Assembly: GCA_964500895.1 (NCBI GenBank)
Contig: CAZCQP010000076.1
Location: 1-7,904 of the forward strand
Direction of reading: 5' to 3'
DNA: 7,904 nucleotides
Source: CAZCQP01 sp964500895
Lineage (GTDB): Bacteria > Bacillota > Clostridia > Lachnospirales > JAISER01
This document shows positions 1 through 6,881 of this stretch, in pieces. The notes beneath the pieces were generated by a model that saw only the letters and a list, made by a program, of their open reading frames with translations, did not search any database and was not told where the DNA came from. The translations under genes were made by a program, and so were the position numbers. Positions within the stretch are counted from its first letter, which is position 1. Each line of letters opens with the position of its first letter.

Positions 1-94
1 ATTCCACATACTTTTCTTCTACCCCTGCTTTTGCTGCAATGTCCCGGATGTGGCTAATGCTCGCCTCTTGGGCGATTTCAATGTCGGTTTTCAT
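1..94 (-). CDS. fhs: Formate-tetrahydrofolate ligase, N-terminal 31 codons (cut by window end)
   Basis: Only the first 31 codons are in the window. The translated start MKTDIEIAQEA is the characteristic N-terminus of formyl-THF synthetase, and the following residues (IRDIAAKAGVEEKYVE) continue the usual helix up to the region before ELYG. The full protein is normally about 555 residues. It catalyses formate + ATP + THF to 10-formyl-THF; in methyl-group oxidation the reverse direction can yield ATP. AAAGGG lies 11 bases before the ATG, a slightly long spacing. The gene follows BCCT-2 by 31 bases on the same strand with no terminator between them, so it is probably co-transcribed with the betaine-type genes. 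That placement ties the cluster to the folate branch of one-carbon metabolism. Recognition rests on a short stretch, but the motif is distinctive. Confidence 0.85.
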   Translation of the reverse strand, partial: MKTDIEIAQEASISHIRDIAAKAGVEEKYVE

Positions 95-125
95 ATGCTA
101 AAAAACCCTTTCTTTCTAAACATAA

Positions 126-1772
126 TTAAACAGAATGTGTCTTTCCCGCTGCCTGGTCTGCCGGTACAGGTTCATCTTCCAAATAGACGGCCTTTGTGGA
201 AACCAGCTTCCGCTTGGCTTTTAAGTCATCCCCAAATTCATCGTACAGGGATTTGATCATGGCTGCCATCATTAACAGCATGATGATGGTAATGGCAATG
301 GATGCCACCAAAGAGGATGTTTGCAGCCCGGTGATTTCCCCGCTGGCCACAAGCACCAGCATGATGGCCAAAGCAGCGATGGATACCGCCCATAGCGCAC
401 GGGTAGGCTTGGGGGGTTCAATGGGGTTGCATTCTTTTTTGGTGGTGACCTGTGCGCAAACGTAGGCATAAGAGTCCACGGTGGTGGCCAAGAAAATGAA
501 CACCAGCACGATAAACAGCCCGGATAACACCCCGCCCATGGGCAGCCGTTGCAGCATGGTAAACACCGTCGAACCTGTGCCGTTGGCGTTCATGGATTCC
601 ACCAGCCCTGCCCCTTCATAAAACTCCATGTGAATGGCAGTGGAGCCGAATGTGCCGTACCACAGCCATGTGGCAATGGGTGCAGCACCCAGATGCACCA
701 GCACCACTTCTTTTAAGGTGCGGCCTCTGGATACGGCGGCCACAAACAAGCCGGTGGAGGGGGCAGAAGCAATCCACCATGCCCAGTAAAAAATGGTCCA
801 CCACTGGGGAAAGAAGTTGGTTTCAAAGCTGTCCGTCCAGAAGGACATGCGGAAAAAGTTTTGCAGCATGTCCCCCAGCCCAGTGGTGGTGGTGTTCATA
901 ATAAAATTTGAAGGGCCAAGGATAAACACGGCAATACAAATGGCAATGCATAACGGGATGTTAATGTTGCTTAAAATTTTAATGCCCTTGTCAATGCCGC
1001 TAACGGCGCTGGCCGTAAACAAAGCCGCCCAGCATAGGCCAATGACAATATAGGTGGTGTTGTTAATGGGAATGCCAAACAAGCTGTTTAAGCCGCCGGA
1101 CAACTGCAAAATGCCTAACCCGGTGGCGGTCGTCACGCCGCCAATCACCCCGTAAACCAGGAAACCGTCCAACAGCCGGAAACCTTTGTGCTCCACTTTA
1201 TCCCCAAACAAAGGGCGCAAGAAAGAGCTGAAGTGGGGCGGCTGGCCTTTTCTGTAAATGAAGTACCCCGCCGGGGCTGCCACAGACATGTATATCGCCC
1301 AGGGAATCCATCCCCAGTGGAAAAAAGCTTGGGACATGGCCCGTTCGGCGGCTTCGGGGGTCATGGGGGCTGCACCAAAGGGGGGCGCTTGCAAAAAGCT
1401 TAAAGGCTCTGCCACGCACCAGTACACCAGCCCCACCCCATAACCGCAGGCGATAATCATGGCAAACCAGGTGAAGAAGGAATATTTGGGCTTTTCATCA
1501 TCCTTGCCCAGCTTCACGTTTCCAAATGGCCCAAATGCCAGCCATAGCGCAAAAATAAAGAAGATAAATCCGGCTAACAGATACGCCCAGCCAAACCCGC
1601 CCGTTAAGGTGTTGAACACCATGCCGATCACTTCCAGCATGTTGTCCGGGTTTATCAGGGCCCATCCGATAAAGGTCAGCAATATGATCAACGCGGAATA
1701 TAACACAACGCCGTCTGATTTTGCAATCCATCCTCGTTTCAAGGAACGCACCTCCTCATAAGTATGACGCAT
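126..1772 (-). CDS. BCCT-family transporter (BCCT-2)
   Basis: A 548-residue polytopic membrane protein of the betaine/carnitine/choline transporter family. The ATG at 1772 is preferred because AAGAGG lies five bases upstream; a GTG ten codons earlier (1802) is possible but lacks a good ribosome binding site. Family marks are GYGVG (110-114) followed by WCVAEPL, TTATGLGILQLSGGLN (214-229), the classic aromatic helix QWWTIFYWAWWIASAP (323-338) with SRGRT (348-352), and TTVDSYAY (430-437). The GxGxG form suggests Na+-coupled uptake as in BetP. Unlike BCCT-1, it keeps the full Trp box. The C-terminal tail of about 35 residues is hydrophilic and does not obviously resemble the osmosensing domain of BetP, so uptake for catabolism seems likelier than osmoregulation (inference). 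It ends 31 bases before fhs, and no terminator is visible between them. The substrate is undetermined; glycine betaine, carnitine or similar compounds are candidates. Confidence 0.93.
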   Translation of the reverse strand: MRHTYEEVRSLKRGWIAKSDGVVLYSALIILLTFIGWALINPDNMLEVIGMVFNTLTGGFGWAYLLAGFIFFIFALWLAFGPFGNVKLGKDDEKPKYSFFTWFAMIIACGYGVGLVYWCVAEPLSFLQAPPFGAAPMTPEAAERAMSQAFFHWGWIPWAIYMSVAAPAGYFIYRKGQPPHFSSFLRPLFGDKVEHKGFRLLDGFLVYGVIGGVTTATGLGILQLSGGLNSLFGIPINNTTYIVIGLCWAALFTASAVSGIDKGIKILSNINIPLCIAICIAVFILGPSNFIMNTTTTGLGDMLQNFFRMSFWTDSFETNFFPQWWTIFYWAWWIASAPSTGLFVAAVSRGRTLKEVVLVHLGAAPIATWLWYGTFGSTAIHMEFYEGAGLVESMNANGTGSTVFTMLQRLPMGGVLSGLFIVLVFIFLATTVDSYAYVCAQVTTKKECNPIEPPKPTRALWAVSIAALAIMLVLVASGEITGLQTSSLVASIAITIIMLLMMAAMIKSLYDEFGDDLKAKRKLVSTKAVYLEDEPVPADQAAGKTHSV

Positions 1773-1788
1773 TGAATCCTCTTTTTGC

Positions 1789-1816
1789 TTTATGGCCGAC
1801 ACCTGGCACTATTCAA
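1789..1816 (-). promoter_or_regulatory. Weak sigma-70-like promoter candidate before BCCT-2
   Basis: In the 80-base gap between the panB-like gene and BCCT-2, the minus strand reads TTGAAT (1816-1811), 16 bases, then CATAAA (1794-1789). Each hexamer matches the consensus at four of six positions. The transcript would have a very short leader that still includes the AGAGG site before the ATG at 1772. This could give BCCT-2 and fhs some independent expression, but a match of this quality often occurs by chance. Confidence 0.2.
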
Positions 1817-1852
1817 TTTTTAGGAAAAGCTTTTTGATGGGTTTGAGTTGTT

Positions 1853-2704
1853 TTATTTTTTGTATTCCTTAAACAGTTCTTCAAATTTTTCCATAGGGTC
1901 GCTCACATGGTACACGTATTCATCGCTTGGGAATTTGCAAGCGCGCACGTCTTCTGCGTAAGCTTTGAATGCGTTAATTTCAATTTCTGCCACGTTGGCA
2001 TATTTCTTTACAAATTTGGGAGTAAAGGTTTCAAACATGCCCAACAAGTCCCCGCAAATGAGCAGCTGGCCGTCTGCAAGCCCTGCACCAATGCTGTACA
2101 CAGGAATGGTCAGCAGTTCGCATAAAAATGCGGTGAGTTCTGGGGGAACAGCTTCCACAAGCATGGCATAAGCGCCTGCTTCTTGCACAGCCAGTGCATC
2201 TTCAATGAGCGCTTTAGCACTCACCACGTCACGGCCTTGGGCTTTGAAACCTCCTAAAAGCCCAGAGCTTTGAGGGGTTAAGCCAATGTGGCCAATAACC
2301 GGAATGCCTGCATCTGTAATGGCTTTAATGCGGCTTTTCACACGCACGCCGCCTTCCAGCTTGATGCAGTCGGTTTGGGCTTCTTTTAAGAAACGGCAAG
2401 CGTTGTACACCGCGTCTTGGTCGCTGGTTTGGTAGGAACCAAAAGGCATATCCCCTACAATCCAGGTGTTAGGTGCGCCCCGTTTCACGGCTTGGCAGTG
2501 GGAGATGCAGTCTTCCATGGTTACAGGGTTGGTGCCGTTATAGCCCAACACCACCATACCCAAAGAATCGCCAACCAAAATCATGTCCATGCCGGCGGTT
2601 TCTGCGAAAGAAGCAGTGGGGAAGTCGTAAGCGGTTACCCAGGTAACTTGTTCTTTATTTTTTTTCATTTTCATAAAGTCGATAATTGTTTTTTTCTTTG
2701 CCAT
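1853..2704 (-). CDS. panB: PanB-like 3-methyl-2-oxobutanoate hydroxymethyltransferase
   Basis: A 283-residue (beta/alpha)8-barrel protein of the ketopantoate hydroxymethyltransferase family. The known reaction is transfer of a hydroxymethyl group from 5,10-methylene-THF to 2-oxoisovalerate, giving 2-dehydropantoate for coenzyme A synthesis, with a Mg2+ ion. The active-site set lines up with E. coli PanB: Asp46 in VGDSLGM, Asp85 in GDMPF (metal ligands), Lys115 and Glu117 in IKLEGG, and Glu184 in LVEAVP. RRGAPN-like KRGAPN (74-79), GHIGLTPQS (138-146) and IGAG (205-208) are also present. The start ATG has GAGAGGAAG six bases upstream. The C-terminus extends some 15-20 residues beyond the usual end, with a charged tail. 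It lies 18 bases after mttB2 and 80 bases before BCCT-2, with no panC or panD visible. This setting suggests either a displaced biosynthetic gene or a paralogue recruited to one-carbon or 2-oxoacid metabolism of the cluster; the sequence alone does not decide. Confidence 0.9.
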   Translation of the reverse strand: MAKKKTIIDFMKMKKNKEQVTWVTAYDFPTASFAETAGMDMILVGDSLGMVVLGYNGTNPVTMEDCISHCQAVKRGAPNTWIVGDMPFGSYQTSDQDAVYNACRFLKEAQTDCIKLEGGVRVKSRIKAITDAGIPVIGHIGLTPQSSGLLGGFKAQGRDVVSAKALIEDALAVQEAGAYAMLVEAVPPELTAFLCELLTIPVYSIGAGLADGQLLICGDLLGMFETFTPKFVKKYANVAEIEINAFKAYAEDVRACKFPSDEYVYHVSDPMEKFEELFKEYKK

Positions 2705-2722
2705 TGTAATCTTCCTCTCGTT

Positions 2723-4150
2723 TTATTGGTTAAGTTGATGAATCACGTCGTCGCTCATGCCCAGTTTGCGCATGTAGTCGTCCAGTTGTTTTTCCACAGC
2801 CACATCCATAGCCGGGCGTTCATAAGCGTCCAGCATGCAAGCCACACGTTTTTCCATGGCCTGCATCAGTTTGTCGTGGGGGTTTTCTGCCGGTTTAAAA
2901 GGCCCTCTTTGGCTCACTTGTGGTGGCCAAGGCACGGTGCGGCAGTTGTTCAGGGTGTGCTCATGGGTGATGAACAAATCCCCGGTGGCCACTTCTTTAA
3001 TCACGTCCAGCGCCAAAGCTTCATCAGACACATCCAGCGTCTTAAAGTAATAGTCCAGTCGGCTGATGGTTTCAATGTCCAATGCAAATTTTTCGTAGCT
3101 CATAGAGCCAAAAGATTGCAAGGAACCCACGCTGTGCATGATGAGGTTGGCCCCTTCAGAAAAGGACTCAAACAAGTTCATGGCACTTTCCACCCCGGCT
3201 TGTGCCGTCACGTGGTGGGCATCGGTCATGCCGCCGCCGCTGCGGTGGGGCAAGTTGTACTTTTTGGCCAGCTTCGCCCCATATTTGGCTTCCAGGGTGA
3301 ACCCGGGAGAGCCATTGGAAACCCCCATGGTGGCCATGTCTGCCGTGGTGGCAGCAAAACCGTAAATAACAGGGGTGCCGGGATTAATCATTTGGGCCAC
3401 CGCAATGGTGCCTAAAATTTCCGCATTGGCCATGGCCACATTCCCGGCAGGGGTAATGGGGCCGGTGCTTCCGGCCATGCAGCCGGGGGCAATCACAACA
3501 GGCTGCCCCATTTCTGCATAAACGGTTAAGCTTTCCAATGCATTTTTATCCACCATTAAAGGGGAAAGGGTAGAGATAAGGGTTAAGGTGCAGGGTTTTG
3601 CGGCCACCACTTCCCTACCCCCGAAACAAATGGCGGCCAGGTTCATGGTGTCTTCTGCATTTTCTTTCGTTCCGCACGCCGTCATCAGGCACTTGGAGGA
3701 AAGCTTCATTGTGGCGTAGGCCATGGCTGGGGAGCTGATGGCGGCCTCTAAGTCGCACGGCTGGGCCAAAATGCCCCCGTTTATGCGAAAGGCATCCGCC
3801 ACATGCACCAGCTTGGCAAACCGGATGAAATCGTCATACAAAGATTCCCGTTGTTTGCCGTCTGCTTCTGTAATAAAGGAAGAGCCATAGCCGGGGGTGA
3901 AGTGGCGCTCATTGGCGTTCATCACCACGTTATACTTGGGGTCCCGGGCGTAAATGGTGAAGGAACGTGGAGCCATGTTTACGTAATGCATCACTTGTTC
4001 TGGTGTGAAATAAGCTCTGCCGTTTTTCACGGCGACGCCTTTGGCTTCCAGCAACGCCACAATGGCATCGCTTTGGAACTCTATGCCGCATTCATTCAAA
4101 ATTTGTAAAGATGCTTCATGCAGCTTTTCAACAATTTGCGTGTCTGTCAT
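2723..4150 (-). CDS. MttB-superfamily corrinoid-dependent methyltransferase, non-pyrrolysine type (mttB2)
   Basis: A complete 475-residue protein. Its start is fixed: an in-frame TAG lies four codons upstream, the ATG comes one base after the BCCT-1 stop, and GAGGG overlaps the end of BCCT-1. Family features are an N-terminal helix EKLHEASLQILNECGI (8-23), APRSFTIYARDP (60-71), PGYGSSF (86-92), the hallmark GCMAGSTGPITPAGN (223-237) leading to INPGTPVIYG (255-264), and GGGMTDAHHVTAQAGVES (305-322), which replaces the GCSDAK block of mttB1. The frame has no internal amber codon, so no pyrrolysine is encoded, as in MtgB, MtpB and MtcB. Expected activity: transfer of a methyl group from an imported substrate to a cognate corrinoid protein. 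The N-terminus is somewhat shorter than usual for the family, as judged from memory. It is clearly divergent from mttB1, so it is a separate specificity rather than a recent duplicate. The partner corrinoid protein is not in the window. Confidence 0.92.
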   Translation of the reverse strand: MTDTQIVEKLHEASLQILNECGIEFQSDAIVALLEAKGVAVKNGRAYFTPEQVMHYVNMAPRSFTIYARDPKYNVVMNANERHFTPGYGSSFITEADGKQRESLYDDFIRFAKLVHVADAFRINGGILAQPCDLEAAISSPAMAYATMKLSSKCLMTACGTKENAEDTMNLAAICFGGREVVAAKPCTLTLISTLSPLMVDKNALESLTVYAEMGQPVVIAPGCMAGSTGPITPAGNVAMANAEILGTIAVAQMINPGTPVIYGFAATTADMATMGVSNGSPGFTLEAKYGAKLAKKYNLPHRSGGGMTDAHHVTAQAGVESAMNLFESFSEGANLIMHSVGSLQSFGSMSYEKFALDIETISRLDYYFKTLDVSDEALALDVIKEVATGDLFITHEHTLNNCRTVPWPPQVSQRGPFKPAENPHDKLMQAMEKRVACMLDAYERPAMDVAVEKQLDDYMRKLGMSDDVIHQLNQ

Positions 4151-4151
4151 A

Positions 4152-5837
4152 TCAACCCTCTACTTCCTGGGAAGCAGATGACCGTTTTGCTGCGGCTACC
4201 AGCGCATCTGGTCTGTAAAAGTTGGGGTCTGCTTCTTCCATTATATAGCCGGCTTTTTCAATATCTTCTCTTAAAGCCTCTTCATAAACGTAATTACCGT
4301 ATTTGTCTTTGGGGCGTTTCGCCATATAAACGATAAAGCCCAGCAACATGACCACTTCAATAAAAACGATGGGGAAACCGGCCAATGTTTTAACCACTTT
4401 AATGCCTTCTAAGCCGCCCAGAAGCACGAACACCAAAGAGGTACCGCCCATTAAAAGGCCCCAGCCTAATTTAATGGTGTTCGGTGCTTCTTTCACTTTG
4501 GTGTTGTTCTTCACCGTCATTAAGGACACGGTGGAGGTCATGGAGTCTGCCAGTGTAACGAAGGAAAGCATAACCGTGAAAATCATCACCGGTTGAATAA
4601 TTTTGGTCAGCGGCATATACCGGAATATTTCAAGCATTAAATATTCGTTGCCCGTATCCTTTAAGAATTGGAAAATGGGCACCCCTTGGTTTAATTCCAG
4701 GTCCAGGGTAAAGCCGCCAAAGATGCCGAACCAGATGAAAGCAAAAACAGAAGGCAGCACCCAGTTCACCACCACAAATTCACGAATGGTACGGCCATAA
4801 GCCAGACGCACCAGGAACAAACCAACGATAGCAGCAAAGGAAATCCAGTCTACCCACCAGTACATATCCCACCATTGAGGCCACAGGTCAGATTTAAGGC
4901 CCAAGGGTTCGGTGTAGGTCATGGCATCAAAAATGTTGTTAAAGTAGGCGCCAATGCTTTGGGTGGTTAAGTTTAAAATGAATTGGGTAGGGCCTACAAT
5001 GAGCACAAAAATCATTAAGGCAATAAAAATCCAGGCGTTTTTGTCGCTAATCCACTTAATGCCCCGGTTCAAGCCTGAAATACTGGAAATGGTGTAGGCA
5101 GCGATGATAACCCCTGCAATGACCACATAGACCATAGGCGATGGTGCAATGCCAAAAACCACTTTCATGCCGCCGCCAATTTGCATGATGCCGTAGCCCA
5201 GAGAACCGGCCACGCCACCGGTGATGGCGAAAATGGTCAGGGTGTCAATAATGGAGGAAACCTTGCCGCCCAGTGCTTTTTCTCCAAGCAAGGGTACAAA
5301 GCCGGAGCTGATGTTGTAAGGCTTTTTCATGTTGTAGAAAGCGTATGCCACAACGATGGCAAAAATAATGTACACGGCGTATGGGGTGAAGGACCAGTGG
5401 AGGAAGGATGTGCGCATGGCCCACATCATGGCCTCGCTAGAGCCTGGTTCCAAATGCATACCCGGGGCAGGCTCGAAGGTGAACAACAACGGTTCAACAG
5501 CCCCCCAGAACACGATGCCTGTGCCAATACCGGCACAAAGGGAAATGGCCCACCAGTTCCAGGTGGAAAATTCCGGTTTGGCATGAGGGCCGCCAAAACG
5601 GATGCGGCCAATGGGGTGAAACAGCATCACTGCTAAGAAGATCATAAAAAACAGGCAAGATAAGCTGACAAACCAGCCAAAGTTTGACATGATTACGATG
5701 AAAACGTCCCACAAAACAGTTACAAAAGTTTCTGCATTTGTCAAACCTAAAATGATTAACGCACCAAATACAATGACAGGGAAGTACACAACACTCCATC
5801 GGATTTGAGGTTTCGTTTTTTCCTGGTTTTCTCCCAT
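4152..5837 (-). CDS. BCCT-family transporter (BCCT-1)
   Basis: A 561-residue polytopic membrane protein of the betaine/carnitine/choline transporter family, which imports zwitterionic quaternary ammonium or sulfonium compounds by ion symport or by exchange. The ATG has AAAGGGGGA just upstream. Twelve hydrophobic segments are expected, and hydrophobic stretches fill residues about 14-510. Family marks are the glycine motif GIGTG (103-107) followed by WGAVEPL, GYGIMQIGGGM (about 214-224), the aromatic helix QWWDMYWWVDWISFAA (321-336), AYGRT (346-350), and TLADSMTS (428-435). The GxGxG form matches the Na+-coupled BetP type. An oddity is Asp330, where BCCT-2 has Trp332 in the otherwise aligned aromatic helix, so the substrate may differ. 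The C-terminal tail from about 508 is charged and cytoplasmic. It is followed after one base by mttB2, so the two are probably translationally coupled and serve the same substrate (inference). Confidence 0.93.
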   Translation of the reverse strand: MGENQEKTKPQIRWSVVYFPVIVFGALIILGLTNAETFVTVLWDVFIVIMSNFGWFVSLSCLFFMIFLAVMLFHPIGRIRFGGPHAKPEFSTWNWWAISLCAGIGTGIVFWGAVEPLLFTFEPAPGMHLEPGSSEAMMWAMRTSFLHWSFTPYAVYIIFAIVVAYAFYNMKKPYNISSGFVPLLGEKALGGKVSSIIDTLTIFAITGGVAGSLGYGIMQIGGGMKVVFGIAPSPMVYVVIAGVIIAAYTISSISGLNRGIKWISDKNAWIFIALMIFVLIVGPTQFILNLTTQSIGAYFNNIFDAMTYTEPLGLKSDLWPQWWDMYWWVDWISFAAIVGLFLVRLAYGRTIREFVVVNWVLPSVFAFIWFGIFGGFTLDLELNQGVPIFQFLKDTGNEYLMLEIFRYMPLTKIIQPVMIFTVMLSFVTLADSMTSTVSLMTVKNNTKVKEAPNTIKLGWGLLMGGTSLVFVLLGGLEGIKVVKTLAGFPIVFIEVVMLLGFIVYMAKRPKDKYGNYVYEEALREDIEKAGYIMEEADPNFYRPDALVAAAKRSSASQEVEG

Positions 5838-5897
5838 TAAAAATCCCCCTTTAGATTATTGATCTTACCGCATACCGGTTTTTATGTGTTTAGGCTT

Positions 5898-6686
5898 TTA
5901 CACATGTCCGTAATAATCTCTGTGGTTAATGACTGAGTAAGCATAGTCTAAAATGGTGCCCCAGCTGAATACAGGCAAGTCTACAGCCCGCTGAATGCTT
6001 CTTGCAAAAGGCTGCATCCCTGTGCATTCCAGCATGATTGCACCGATGTCGGGGTATTTTTTTACAAACTCTTCACAGCAACGCACCATTTGGGCTTCTG
6101 CTTTGTCAAAGTAAGCCTCGGGCACTTCCGGGCGTTTTTCTGGGTTCCACAGGTTGTCGAATTCGGTTACGCCGTATTCGTCTTGGGAACCGGCAATCAC
6201 CACGTTAGAGTTGGGGTCGATGCCCACATTAATCAGATGTTGGTCGCTTAAAAATTGCTTTTGCGCACACACGATGCCCACTTTTTTCTTGGGGCTAATG
6301 ACTTGTTGAATGAAAGGCACTTGCAGCAAGCTAGACATGAACACAGGAATGTCCACCGCATTGGCCACGTCTTTTTGGAAAAATGCAAAATAGCCGCATT
6401 CGGCTGCAATGGCTCTGCAACCTAGCCGCTCTAAATGTTTGGCCGCTGCCAACACCGCTTCCCGGCATTTGGCAGGGTCTTTGTCGTACACCAGGGTTTT
6501 GTTGGTTACCCCTTCTGCAATTTGATACTGCACAGGATAGGGAAAAGCACTGGCGTTGCGCACATCCCCCGGGAAGCCGGGGTATGCGTCGTTCAGCAAG
6601 ATGACGCCAATACCCATGCCATAGCAAACATGGTTCTTGCGTGCTTTAATGTAATTAATGCTTCGGTCTCTGTCGTGATAATACAT
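5898..6686 (-). CDS. Aspartate/glutamate racemase-family-like protein
   Basis: A 262-residue cytoplasmic protein. The start is the ATG at 6686, which has AGGAGG six bases upstream; the longer frame starting at 6731 has no such site and would run through the leader hairpin. The layout is that of the two-domain Asp/Glu/hydantoin racemase superfamily. The N-terminal part has GIGVILLND (25-33) and GDVRNASAFPYPV (40-52), like the GDxGN...FPFPV block common in this group. Cys97 in AAECGYF and Cys221 in LECTGM sit where the two catalytic cysteines of cofactor-independent racemases are expected. These enzymes invert the alpha carbon of amino acids or related compounds. Some relatives, such as decarboxylases and isomerases, use only one cysteine, so racemisation is not certain. 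It lies 61 bases... upstream of BCCT-1 within a betaine-type cluster, which suggests it handles a chiral quaternary amine or a demethylation product; that is inference. No signal peptide or membrane segment is seen. Confidence 0.8.
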   Translation of the reverse strand: MYYHDRDRSINYIKARKNHVCYGMGIGVILLNDAYPGFPGDVRNASAFPYPVQYQIAEGVTNKTLVYDKDPAKCREAVLAAAKHLERLGCRAIAAECGYFAFFQKDVANAVDIPVFMSSLLQVPFIQQVISPKKKVGIVCAQKQFLSDQHLINVGIDPNSNVVIAGSQDEYGVTEFDNLWNPEKRPEVPEAYFDKAEAQMVRCCEEFVKKYPDIGAIMLECTGMQPFARSIQRAVDLPVFSWGTILDYAYSVINHRDYYGHV

Positions 6687-6713
6687 ATTGTCCCTCCTTC
6701 TAAGAAATGGGTT

Positions 6714-6737
6714 TGGGGCGTGACGTTGCACGCCCCA
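6714..6737 (-). promoter_or_regulatory. GC-rich hairpin in the 5' leader of the racemase-like gene
   Basis: A perfect 9-bp stem, tggggcgtg (6714-6722) with cacgcccca (6729-6737), encloses a 6-base loop. It ends 27 bases before the chosen start codon and about 15 bases before the AGGAGG site. On the minus-strand transcript no U run follows it, so it is not a standard terminator. A role in leader stability or protein binding is possible but inferred. On the plus strand a seven-T run lies a few bases beyond the stem, which gives some terminator-like character in that direction. Confidence 0.4.
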
Positions 6738-6795
6738 GGTTGGATTTTTTTGTATGTCAAAGGAAATGCAAACTGTGTGGATAAAGCCTTTACCT

Positions 6796-6875
6796 TAAAT
6801 GCCGCAAAGCGGCATTTAGCAATTTATTGCACAGCTTTTTTCAAAAAGCTGTTGGGGTTCGGGGCAAAGCCCCGA
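6796..6875. repeat. Closely packed array of four inverted repeats between mttB1 and the racemase-like gene
   Basis: Four perfect inverted repeats lie side by side. (1) 6796-6805 pairs with 6809-6818: a 10-bp stem taaatgccgc with loop AAA. (2) 6819-6823 pairs with 6826-6830: gcaat/attgc. (3) 6831-6840 pairs with 6843-6852: a 10-bp stem acagcttttt with a 2-base centre. (4) 6859-6865 pairs with 6869-6875: tcggggc/gccccga with loop AAA. The first three abut with no bases between them, and the fourth follows after six bases. Repeats 1 and 4 share the core gcaaagc. The array begins seven bases past the mttB1 stop. No run of U follows any stem on the minus-strand transcript, so a classical intrinsic terminator is not evident. 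It could stabilise the 3' end of the mttB1 message, attenuate read-through, or be a dispersed palindromic repeat of the genome. Confidence 0.75.
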
Positions 6876-6881
6876 GGTCTT

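Noticed and set aside
1773..1802. GTG start for BCCT-2 ten codons upstream
   Set aside because: It has no good ribosome binding site, whereas the ATG at 1772 has AAGAGG at a proper distance.
1825..1834. Palindrome aaaagctttt as a terminator after the panB-like gene
   Set aside because: A 10-base palindrome with no loop and only two G-C pairs, with no U run on the minus-strand transcript, would not form a stable terminator.
2417..3415. Long plus-strand open frame (332 codons) opposite panB and mttB2
   Set aside because: It is antisense to two well-supported genes, its translation is His/Val/Gly-rich without a recognisable domain, and no convincing ribosome binding site precedes it. It is explained by the codon pattern of the opposite strand.
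5181..5636. Plus-strand open frame of 151 codons opposite BCCT-1
   Set aside because: It lies wholly within the transporter gene, shows no family features, and is best explained as an antisense shadow.
6687..6731. A 15-codon N-terminal extension of the racemase-like protein
   Set aside because: The extension covers the leader hairpin, the AGGAGG site lies inside it, and the added residues do not resemble the family. The ATG at 6686 is the better start.
6732..6760. Sigma-70 promoter with TTGACA before the racemase-like gene
   Set aside because: The -35 hexamer is perfect, but the sequence about 17 bases downstream is GC-rich hairpin with no -10-like element.
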